A stretch of 10,433 bases of DNA, taken from contig WQUE01000222.1 in NCBI GenBank assembly GCA_009785885.1, positions 1 to 10,433 on the forward strand, given 5' to 3'. Positions within the stretch are counted from its first letter, which is position 1, and the number at the start of each line of letters is the position of its first letter. Positions 1-5,977 of the stretch are shown one piece after another. The translations under genes and the position numbers were made by a program. The notes under the pieces are model-generated. The model searched no databases and had not been told where the DNA came from. It worked only from the letters and a program-made list of their open reading frames with translations. The stretch comes from Actinomycetes bacterium (GTDB taxonomy: Bacteria; Actinomycetota; Actinomycetes; Propionibacteriales; Propionibacteriaceae).

Positions 1-194
1 TCCACACCCGGGACAAACACCGTCCACGCACCGTCCGCCAGCGTCATGTCGTGGTTGACCTGGGAGCCGTCAGCCTGGACCAGCGCCAGCTCGACCCGGC
101 TTGCGCGAGGTGCCCACAAGCCGAAATGGCAGCCGTCTTGCTGTAGGCGGGCGCCTAGGAGGTGGCTGGCGTCGTGCATGGCGGGTGTTCCCAT
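1..194 (-). CDS. Glycogen debranching enzyme-like glycoside hydrolase, N-terminus only (CBM48/isoamylase N-terminal domain)
   Basis: An open frame starts at ATG 194 and runs off the left edge after 64 codons. It has no stop, so it is a 3'-truncated gene. Residues 13-38 (LGARLQQDGCHFGLWAPRAS, then RVELAL) and 57-63 (WTVFVPG) match the conserved beta-sandwich opening of CBM48/isoamylase N-terminal domains in GlgX, TreZ and GlgB. The LGA...FGLWAPRA...VEL...DG form is closest in my memory to GlgX-type debranching enzymes, which hydrolyse alpha-1,6 branches of phosphorylase-trimmed glycogen. The catalytic GH13 barrel lies outside the window, so TreZ or GlgB is not excluded. The start is supported by AGGA (plus-strand 202-205) 7 nt upstream. 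A second in-frame ATG at 179 would remove five residues. The gene is divergent from the phosphoketolase across 204 bp, which fits a carbohydrate-metabolism neighbourhood. Confidence 0.62.
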   Translation of the reverse strand, partial: MGTPAMHDASHLLGARLQQDGCHFGLWAPRASRVELALVQADGSQVNHDMTLADGAWTVFVPGV

Positions 195-398
195 CGGACC
201 GTCCTCGTGGTCGGCGACTCGTCGACCCGGCCGGGGCGGACCGGTTCCGGGGTGGCGATTCGTCTGGTGTTTGGTCAAAGGTACCGCACGCTCCAAGGAA
301 CTCCCGCGACATCGGGTCGTCCACGCGAGAAATGGTCGTCGGCCGGCCGCGCCGACCGCGTGTCACGGAATGACCAGCGTCCTTGTTAGCCTGGTGGC
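195..398. promoter_or_regulatory. Divergent intergenic region between the debranching-enzyme gene and xfp
   Basis: This 204-bp gap has no convincing gene. It must hold promoters in both directions. Rightward there is a clear TANNNT -10 at 387-392, described separately. Leftward, a weak candidate -10 (TACCTT on the minus strand, plus-strand 278-283) would give a leader of about 75 nt; I see no good -35. An inverted repeat GTCGGC-N7-GCCGAC at 338-356 is centred about 52 bp before the xfp start and could be an operator, but arms this short are common in GC-rich DNA. A small TTTG-GT-CAAA symmetry lies at 270-279. Confidence 0.4.
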
Positions 399-399
399 A
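387..399 (+). promoter_or_regulatory. Leaderless promoter (-10) of phosphoketolase
   Basis: TAGCCT at 387-392 fits the actinobacterial TANNNT -10 consensus. The A of the ATG at 399 is 7 nt after its last base, where the transcription start is expected. No Shine-Dalgarno sequence precedes the ATG. Together these suggest a leaderless mRNA starting at the initiation codon. No clear -35 is visible, which is common for such promoters. Confidence 0.5.
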
Positions 400-2813
400 T
401 GCATGCCATTCTTCCTGCCCTCTCACGAGCCGAACTCGACACGATCGACGCCTGGTGGCGCGCCTGCAACTACCTGACGGTCGGTCAGATCTACCTCCAG
501 GAGAACCCGCTGTTGCGGCGCCCCCTGGTCAGCGACGACATCAAGCCCCGGCTGCTGGGCCACTGGGGGACGAGCGCCGGCCTCGGCTTCGTGTACGCCC
601 ACCTCAACCGGCTGATCCGCCTCACCGGCCAGGACTGCCTCTACATCGCCGGTCCCGGCCACGGCGGGCCGGCCCTGGTCGCGGCCAGCTACCTGGAGGG
701 GTACTACTCCGACGTGTATCCGCGCATCTCACAGGACGAGGACGGCCTGCGCGCCCTGTTCCGCCAGTTCTCCGCCCCAGGCGGCATCCCCAGTCACGCG
801 TCGGTGACGACGCCCGGTTCCATCCACGAGGGCGGCGAACTCGGCTATGCCCTGTCGCACGCGTTCGGCGCGGCCCTGGACAACCCCGACCTCCTGGTGG
901 TGGCGGTCGTCGGCGACGGCGAAGCCGAGACGGGACCGCTGGAGGGCGCCTGGAAGGGCATCTCGTTCCTCAACCCACGCCACGATGGTGCGGTGCTCCC
1001 GATCCTGCACCTCAACGGCGCCAAGATCGCCGGACCCACCGTGCTGGCGCGCAAGGACCCCGCCGACGTCACGAAGCTGCTGGAGGGCCACGGCTACGAC
1101 GTCGTCTGGGTCGAGGGGGAGGACCTGCCGTGGATGCACGAGCGCTTCGCCGCCGCCCTGGACGACTGCTACGCCCGGATTCGCGCGATCCAGGACGACG
1201 CGCGCGATCCCAGCCGCCCGGCGACGTCCGGAATGCCCCGCTGGCCGATGATCGTGCTGCGCACCCCCAAGGGGTGGACTGGCCCGAAGCTCGTCGACGG
1301 CGAGGTCGTGGAGGGCACGTGGCGCGCCCATCAGGTGCCCCTGGCCGGCGTGAAGGAGAACGCCGACCACCTGGCGATGCTGGAGGCCTGGATGCGCTCC
1401 TACCGCATCGACGAACTGTTCACCTCGGACGGGTCGCCGAGCGCCCTGGTGCGCGCCAACAACCCGGTCGGCGAGCGGCGCATGAGCGCCAATCCGCACG
1501 CGAATGGGGGCGTGTTGACCAAGGATCTGGACCTGCCCGACTTCCGTGACTTCGGCGTCGAGGTGTCCCCGGCGGCGCGGGCCACCGCCCGGCTCGAATC
1601 GACGCGCCAGCTGGGGCTGTACATGGCGGAGATCTACCGGCGCAACCCGGACAGCTTCCGCCTGTTCTGCCCCGACGAGACGAACTCGAATCGCCTGGGC
1701 GCGGTGTTCGACGTGTCCGACCGGTCGTTCATGGAACGGACGGACGCGATCGACGTGCACCTCGGCCCGGACGGACGAGTGATGGAGATGCTGAGCGAGC
1801 ACATGTGCCACGGGTGGCTCGACGGGTACACGCTCACCGGGCGGCACGGCCTGTTCGCGACGTACGAGGCGTTTGCCATGGTCAGTGCCTCGATGACGAT
1901 GCAGCAGGCCAAGTGGTTGGAGGAGGGTGCCCATCTGGAGTGGCGCGCCAAGGTGCCGAGCACGAACATCCTGCTGAGTTCGACGTGCTGGCGCAACGAC
2001 CACAATGGTTTCTCCCATCAGTCGCCGATGCTGCTCCAGGTGGTGCTGAACGCGCGCGGCGGCGTGAGCCGCATCTACCTGCCGCCGGATGCGAACTGTC
2101 TGGTCGAGGTGGCCGACCATTGCTTCCGGTCGCGCGACTACATCAACCTGATCGTCCAGGACAAGCAGCCGCAGCCACAGTGGCTGACGATGGATGAGGC
2201 CATCGAGCACTGCACCCGCGGCTACGGCATCTGGGAGTGGGCCGGGACGGACGGCCTGGGCGGGCGCAAGCCGGACATCGTGCTGGCCTGCGCGGGCGAC
2301 GTCGTCACGATGGAGACGGTGGCGGCGGCGGAGATCCTCAAGACCCATCTGCCGCGTCTCAAGGTGCGCGTCGTGAACGTTGTCGACCTGATGACGCTGT
2401 ACCGGCCGAAGGACCACCCGCACGGCATGAGTGCCAAGTCGTTCACGGAGACGTTCACCGATGACATCGATGTCGTCTTCGCGTTCCACGGGTACCCCGG
2501 CGCGATCCACCAGCTCGTCCACGGGCGTCCCGATGCGGACCGTTTCCGTGCCCGGGGGTTCATCGAGCAGGGGACGACGACGACGCCGTTCGACATGGTC
2601 GTGCGCAACCGAGTGGACCGCTACCACCTGGTGATGGACGCGATCAACAACGCGGCGGCCAAGCCGGCGGGCAGCCACGAGCTGTACCAGCACTGCCAGC
2701 AGATGCTCGCGAAGCACGCCGACTACATCGTCGAGTACCTGGAGGACATGCCCGAGGTGCGCGACTGGGAGCTGGGACGTACGACGGCCGAGGCGTCCGC
2801 CTCATCGAGGTGA
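399..2813 (+). CDS. xfp: Xylulose-5-phosphate/fructose-6-phosphate phosphoketolase
   Basis: This thiamine-diphosphate enzyme splits xylulose-5-P and/or fructose-6-P with phosphate into acetyl-phosphate plus glyceraldehyde-3-P or erythrose-4-P. At 804 residues it has the family's usual length (about 790-825). Visible family motifs are GHWGTSAG (54-61), GPGHGG (85-90), SIHEGGELGYALSHAFG (141-157), the ThDP/Mg motif GDGEAETGPLEG (172-183), LHLNGAKI (203-210), FCPDETNSNRL (423-433; E427 matches the conserved active-site Glu), TGRHGLFATYE (480-490) and WRNDHNGFSHQ (531-541). The C-terminal domain with the HGYPGAIHQL segment is also complete. No key residue appears missing. The start at 399 follows from the -10 7 nt upstream and from the typical N-terminus. 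The gene stands alone, divergent from the debranching gene and convergent with the XRE-MurA gene. Family assignment is secure; which sugar phosphate is preferred cannot be read from the sequence. Confidence 0.97.
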   Translation: MHAILPALSRAELDTIDAWWRACNYLTVGQIYLQENPLLRRPLVSDDIKPRLLGHWGTSAGLGFVYAHLNRLIRLTGQDCLYIAGPGHGGPALVAASYLEGYYSDVYPRISQDEDGLRALFRQFSAPGGIPSHASVTTPGSIHEGGELGYALSHAFGAALDNPDLLVVAVVGDGEAETGPLEGAWKGISFLNPRHDGAVLPILHLNGAKIAGPTVLARKDPADVTKLLEGHGYDVVWVEGEDLPWMHERFAAALDDCYARIRAIQDDARDPSRPATSGMPRWPMIVLRTPKGWTGPKLVDGEVVEGTWRAHQVPLAGVKENADHLAMLEAWMRSYRIDELFTSDGSPSALVRANNPVGERRMSANPHANGGVLTKDLDLPDFRDFGVEVSPAARATARLESTRQLGLYMAEIYRRNPDSFRLFCPDETNSNRLGAVFDVSDRSFMERTDAIDVHLGPDGRVMEMLSEHMCHGWLDGYTLTGRHGLFATYEAFAMVSASMTMQQAKWLEEGAHLEWRAKVPSTNILLSSTCWRNDHNGFSHQSPMLLQVVLNARGGVSRIYLPPDANCLVEVADHCFRSRDYINLIVQDKQPQPQWLTMDEAIEHCTRGYGIWEWAGTDGLGGRKPDIVLACAGDVVTMETVAAAEILKTHLPRLKVRVVNVVDLMTLYRPKDHPHGMSAKSFTETFTDDIDVVFAFHGYPGAIHQLVHGRPDADRFRARGFIEQGTTTTPFDMVVRNRVDRYHLVMDAINNAAAKPAGSHELYQHCQQMLAKHADYIVEYLEDMPEVRDWELGRTTAEASASSR

Positions 2814-2815
2814 CG

Positions 2816-2846
2816 ACAAGCCATTACTGAGAACAATGGCCCTTGT
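2816..2846. terminator. Hairpin just after xfp (possible terminator)
   Basis: ACAAG-CCATT (2816-2825) pairs with AATGG-CC-CTTGT (2835-2846): ten base pairs with a 2-nt bulge and a 9-nt loop, starting 3 nt after the xfp stop. No run of T follows, so it would be a non-canonical terminator or a 3'-end stabilising stem. Confidence 0.4.
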
Positions 2847-2858
2847 TGGCCGAGTCAT

Positions 2859-2887
2859 GCTCCCCCGCACGCCGGGTGCGGGGGAGC
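2859..2887. terminator. Strong GC hairpin between convergent xfp and XRE-murA (bidirectional terminator)
   Basis: GCTCCCCCGCAC (2859-2870) and GTGCGGGGGAGC (2876-2887) form a perfect 12-bp stem with a 5-nt loop. It sits between two convergent genes, 5 nt beyond the stop of the minus-strand gene. It lacks a T tract on either strand, as many actinobacterial terminators do. Confidence 0.72.
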
Positions 2888-2892
2888 GGGGC

Positions 2893-4425
2893 TCACCCGT
2901 AGAACGGCTCGATGCTGGCCCCCAACGCGCCCAGGCGCTGGGGTAGGTCCTCATAGCCACGGGTGATGACGTAGACGTCGCGCAGGATCGAGTCGGAGTC
3001 GCCCGCCATCATCGCCAGCATGAGGCAGACCGCCGGGCGCAGGGCTGGGGGAGTGACGAGGTCACGCCCGTGCCACCGCGTCGGACCGTTCACGACCAGA
3101 CGGTGCGGGTCGAGCAATTGCACCTCGGCGCCGAGTTGGGCGAGCGGCAGGAGGTGTATCGTCCGGTTCTCGTAGACCCAGTCGTGGATGATGGTGCTTC
3201 CCGCGGCGCAGAGCGCGATCACGGCGAAGAACGGCAGGTTGTCGATGTTCAGCCCGGGGAACGGCATCGGGTGAATCTTGTCCCGGGGCGCCTTCAGCTC
3301 CGACGGCTTGATCGTGAGGTCGACCAGGCGGGTGTGCCCGTTCGCCCCGCGGTACTCGGGTGTGATGTCGTACGACAGGCCCATGCTCTCGCCGAGAATC
3401 GACAGTTCGATCTCCAGGAACTCCACGGGGCATCGGGTGATCGTCACCTGCGAGTTCGTGACGATCGCGGCCGTGATGAGGCTCATCGACTCGATCGGGT
3501 CTTCGGACACGGTGTACGACACGTCCGCACTGATCTCGTGGAGGCCCGTGACGCGCAGCGTCGTCGTGCCGATCCCCTCGATGACGACGCCGAGCTCCTG
3601 CAGGAAGAAGCACAGGTCCTGCACCATGTAGTTCGGACTCGCGTTGCGGATGACCGTGAGCCCAGGGGCGAGCGCCGCGGCCAGCAGCGTGTTCTCCGTG
3701 ACCGTGTCGCCGCGCTCGGTGAGCACGATCGAACGGGTGTTCACCGCGGTGCGGTCCACATGCACGTGGTAGAGGCCTTCGGTTGCGGCAACCGACACGC
3801 CGAAGTGGCGCAGCGCCTGCAGGTGCGGTTCGATGGTGCGCGCCCCGAGGCTGCACCCGCCCGCGTAGGGGATCGCGAAGTCGGTCGCGGTGTGGGACAG
3901 GGGACCGAGGAACATCAGGATGCTCCGGGTCTTGCGGGCCGCATCCTCGTCCAGTGCATCGAGGTCGAGAGTGCCCGGATGCTCGATCGTCAGGCTCGTT
4001 CCGTCGGGTGCCCAGGCGATCGACATGCCGATGCTGGCCAACGCCTCGCAGATCCGGTCGACCTCGGCGATGCGGGCGATGCCACGCAGTTGGGTGCGTC
4101 CCTGGTTGAGGAGGGTGGCGCACAGCAACGCCACCGCGCCGTTCTTGGACGACCGCGTCTGGATCTCGCCCGACAACTGGGTCCCGCCGCCGATCCGGTA
4201 GTTCAGGGATCCCTGCGTGGTCGGCACGATGAGCTGGCTCTCCAGGGCGTCCGCGATGCGGTTGATCATGTCGAGCGACAGGTTCTGGTTGCCGGACTCG
4301 ATGCGGTGGATCGCGCTCTGACTGGTGCCCAGCTCCGTGGCCAACTGCGTCTGGGTCAGGCCGCGCTGCTTGCGGGCGTCACGGATCAACCGGCCGATGT
4401 TCGCCGGTGTGGTCATCAGACTCAT
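2893..4425 (-). CDS. murA: XRE helix-turn-helix / UDP-N-acetylglucosamine 1-carboxyvinyltransferase (MurA-type) fusion
   Basis: Residues are numbered from ATG 4425 (510 aa). Residues 10-65 are an XRE/Cro-type HTH (IGRLIRDARKQRGLTQTQLA, then TSQSAIHRIESG). Residues about 78-510 are an EPSP-synthase-fold enolpyruvyl transferase, which transfers enolpyruvate from PEP to UDP-GlcNAc, the first committed step of peptidoglycan synthesis. Active-site residues match E. coli MurA: K94-N95 (K22-N23), R167 (R91), C191 in GGCSLGAR (C115), R196 (R120), D395 in PFPGLNID (D305) and R463 (R397). The C-terminal RGYEDL...LGA segment is also present. The enzyme therefore looks catalytically competent. Fused proteins of this kind occur in Actinobacteria, often beside a plain MurA elsewhere, so this may be a second, regulated paralogue. 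Starts at 4437 and 4416 are possible. I prefer 4425 because a -10 (TATGTT) ends 8 nt before it and no Shine-Dalgarno sequence is present. A palindrome overlapping that -10 suggests autoregulation. Confidence 0.92.
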   Translation of the reverse strand: MSLMTTPANIGRLIRDARKQRGLTQTQLATELGTSQSAIHRIESGNQNLSLDMINRIADALESQLIVPTTQGSLNYRIGGGTQLSGEIQTRSSKNGAVALLCATLLNQGRTQLRGIARIAEVDRICEALASIGMSIAWAPDGTSLTIEHPGTLDLDALDEDAARKTRSILMFLGPLSHTATDFAIPYAGGCSLGARTIEPHLQALRHFGVSVAATEGLYHVHVDRTAVNTRSIVLTERGDTVTENTLLAAALAPGLTVIRNASPNYMVQDLCFFLQELGVVIEGIGTTTLRVTGLHEISADVSYTVSEDPIESMSLITAAIVTNSQVTITRCPVEFLEIELSILGESMGLSYDITPEYRGANGHTRLVDLTIKPSELKAPRDKIHPMPFPGLNIDNLPFFAVIALCAAGSTIIHDWVYENRTIHLLPLAQLGAEVQLLDPHRLVVNGPTRWHGRDLVTPPALRPAVCLMLAMMAGDSDSILRDVYVITRGYEDLPQRLGALGASIEPFYG

Positions 4426-4432
4426 GACGGAC

Positions 4433-4454
4433 AACATATCTCGTGACTGAGATA
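4433..4454 (-). promoter_or_regulatory. Leaderless promoter and candidate XRE operator of the murA fusion gene
   Basis: On the minus strand TATGTT (plus-strand 4433-4438) fits TANNNT and ends 8 nt before the ATG at 4425, so transcription could start at the initiation codon. A perfect 6-bp-arm inverted repeat, TATCTC (4437-4442), 6-nt spacer, GAGATA (4449-4454), overlaps the upstream edge of this -10. XRE-family proteins usually bind short symmetric sites, and the downstream gene encodes one, so autorepression is a natural inference. Arms of this size also occur by chance a few times per 10 kb; position is the main support. Confidence 0.42.
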
Positions 4455-4488
4455 CGACACGACCTCGGCGGCGTCCACTCAGACAATC

Positions 4489-4498
4489 TTTCGCGAAA
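4489..4498. promoter_or_regulatory. 10-bp perfect palindrome in the murA-lpd divergent region
   Basis: TTTCGCGAAA is a perfect palindrome about 65 bp upstream of each flanking start codon. It lies in a relatively A/T-rich pocket of the intergenic region. It may be a binding site for an unidentified regulator; nothing in the window identifies which. Confidence 0.3.
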
Positions 4499-4508
4499 AC
4501 TCAGGCGA

Positions 4509-4531
4509 GCCTGCGTCCGTAAGCCGCAGGC
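4509..4531. promoter_or_regulatory. Inverted repeat over the -35 region of lpd
   Basis: GCCTGCG (4509-4515) and CGCAGGC (4525-4531) are perfect 7-bp arms with a 9-nt spacer, centred 39 bp before the lpd start codon. If lpd is transcribed from its ATG, the repeat covers the -35 position, typical of an operator. It could also form a stem in an RNA reading through. Confidence 0.35.
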
Positions 4532-4545
4532 GGGCGTGCGGCACG

Positions 4546-4559
4546 TAGAGTAGCGGCCA
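4546..4559 (+). promoter_or_regulatory. Leaderless promoter (-10) of lpd
   Basis: TAGAGT at 4546-4551 fits TANNNT, and the A of the ATG at 4559 is 8 nt past its last base. No Shine-Dalgarno sequence lies between them. This matches the arrangement at xfp and at the murA fusion gene. Confidence 0.5.
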
Positions 4560-5953
4560 TGGACACGCATGTCGATGTCGTGGTGCTGGGTGCCGGTCCG
4601 GGCGGGTACGTCGCGGCGATCCGGGCGGCCCAGTTGGGGCTGCGGACGGCGGTGGTGGAGAGCCGGTGGTGGGGTGGGGTCTGCCTCAACGTGGGGTGCA
4701 TCCCCACCAAGGCGCTGCTGCGCAGCGCCGAAATCGTGGATCTGATGCGTCGGCATGCCGCCGACTTCGGTATCCGGGGGGACTTCACCTACGACTATGC
4801 GCCGTCGTTCGCGCGGAGCCGAGCCGTAGCCAACCGGATGGCCCGCGGCGTCCACTACCTGATGAAGAAGAACGGCATCACCGAGATCCACGGGACCGGG
4901 ACGTTCGTGGACGCCCGGACGCTGACCGTTCCGGGCGCGGACGGAGCCCCGCAGGCAATCGGCTTCGACCAGGCCATCATCGCCACCGGGGCGAGTCCCA
5001 TCCTGTTGCCCGGGTTGGAACGTGGGCCGCGTGTCATCACGTTCCTGGAGTTGATCACCGCCGACACCCTGCCCCCCTCGATCGTGATCGCGGGGGCGGG
5101 CCCGATCGGGGTCGAGTTCGCCTACCTGCTGGCCGCCTACGGGGTGCAGGTGTGCCTCGTGGAGTACCTCGACCGCCTGCTGCCGAACGAGGACGCGGAG
5201 GTGTCCGCCGAGCTGGCCCGTCGGTACGCCAAGCTGGGGATTGAGGTGCTGACAAGCACAAAGGTCGTGTCGACCAGCGCGGACCCGGACGGGGTCACGG
5301 TGGAACTGGCCTCGGCCGGCGGGGGAGAGCCCACCACGAAACGCGCCGCGACGCTGTTGTGTGCGACCGGGTTCCGCCCCAACTCGACCGGCCTGGAGTC
5401 CACCGGTGTCGTCCTGGACGAACGGGGTGCGATCGTCGTCGACGAGGCGATGCGGACGAACGTGCCGGGCCTTTACGCCATCGGCGACGTCACGGGCAAG
5501 GCGATGCTGGCCCATGTGGCCGAGGCGCAGGGGGTCATCGCTGCCGAAACCATCGCTGGGCACCCCACGATTCCGATCGACTACCGCATGGTGCCGCGGG
5601 CCACGTACTGCCAGCCCCAGGTCGCGTCGTTCGGCTACACCGAGCAGCAGGCGCGCGACGCCGGCTTCGACGTGCACGTCGGCAAGTTCCCGTTCGCCGC
5701 GAACGGGAAGGCGGTGGGACTCGGCGATCCGGTCGGCTTCGCGAAGGTGGTCATCGACGGGGCCCACGGCGAACTGCTCGGTGCGCACCTGATCGGACCC
5801 GACGTGACCGAACTGCTCCCGGAGTTGACGCTGGCCCAGCTGTGGGATCTCACCGCGCACGAGGTGGGCCGCAACATCCACGCGCACCCCACGCTGTCGG
5901 AGGCCATCAAGGAAGCCTGTGATGGGGCCTTGGGCCGCATGATCAACGCGTGA
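4559..5953 (+). CDS. lpdA: Dihydrolipoyl dehydrogenase (E3 subunit)
   Basis: This flavoprotein reoxidises dihydrolipoyl groups of E2 proteins in pyruvate, 2-oxoglutarate or branched-chain 2-oxoacid dehydrogenases, passing electrons to NAD+. The 464-residue length is normal. Features in order: FAD-binding GAGPGG (11-16); redox disulfide C42/C47 in GGVCLNVGCIPTKALL; NAD-binding GAGPIGVE (179-186); second FAD segment NVPGLYAIGD (301-310); and a C-terminal dimerisation domain with the catalytic His-Glu pair H443/E448 in HAHPTLSEA. The CxxxxC spacing and HAHPT motif separate it from mercuric and glutathione reductases. NAD-dependent E3 of the Mycobacterium/Streptomyces type is the best match. It has its own promoter, divergent from the murA fusion gene. 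No E1 or E2 gene lies in the window, so it probably serves complexes encoded elsewhere. Confidence 0.95.
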   Translation: MDTHVDVVVLGAGPGGYVAAIRAAQLGLRTAVVESRWWGGVCLNVGCIPTKALLRSAEIVDLMRRHAADFGIRGDFTYDYAPSFARSRAVANRMARGVHYLMKKNGITEIHGTGTFVDARTLTVPGADGAPQAIGFDQAIIATGASPILLPGLERGPRVITFLELITADTLPPSIVIAGAGPIGVEFAYLLAAYGVQVCLVEYLDRLLPNEDAEVSAELARRYAKLGIEVLTSTKVVSTSADPDGVTVELASAGGGEPTTKRAATLLCATGFRPNSTGLESTGVVLDERGAIVVDEAMRTNVPGLYAIGDVTGKAMLAHVAEAQGVIAAETIAGHPTIPIDYRMVPRATYCQPQVASFGYTEQQARDAGFDVHVGKFPFAANGKAVGLGDPVGFAKVVIDGAHGELLGAHLIGPDVTELLPELTLAQLWDLTAHEVGRNIHAHPTLSEAIKEACDGALGRMINA

Positions 5954-5960
5954 GGTGCGC

Positions 5961-5975
5961 CGCGGTGAGGCCGCG
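5961..5975. terminator. Short hairpin between convergent lpd and pfk (weak terminator candidate)
   Basis: CGCGG-TGAGG-CCGCG forms a 5-bp stem with a 5-nt loop in the 24-bp gap between the two stop codons. It is small and has no T tract, so terminator function is only suggested by its position. Confidence 0.3.
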
Positions 5976-5977
5976 TC

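Noticed and set aside
46..477. Several open frames on both strands at the left end, including 46-477 (+) and 70-426 (-)
   Set aside because: They overlap the CBM48-like gene start and the xfp promoter, and their products are Arg/Pro/Ser-rich without family resemblance.
729..2717. 662-aa open frame antisense to phosphoketolase
   Set aside because: It mirrors a real gene in GC-rich DNA, has an Arg/His/Val-rich composition and no recognisable domain.
3070..4446. 458-aa open frame antisense to the XRE-MurA gene
   Set aside because: Arg/Asp/Val-rich shadow frame with no domain; the opposite strand has intact catalytic motifs.
4379..5887. 502-aa open frame antisense to lpd and crossing the divergent promoter region
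   Set aside because: Shadow of lpd; low-complexity composition, no motifs, and it would run through the murA-lpd control region.
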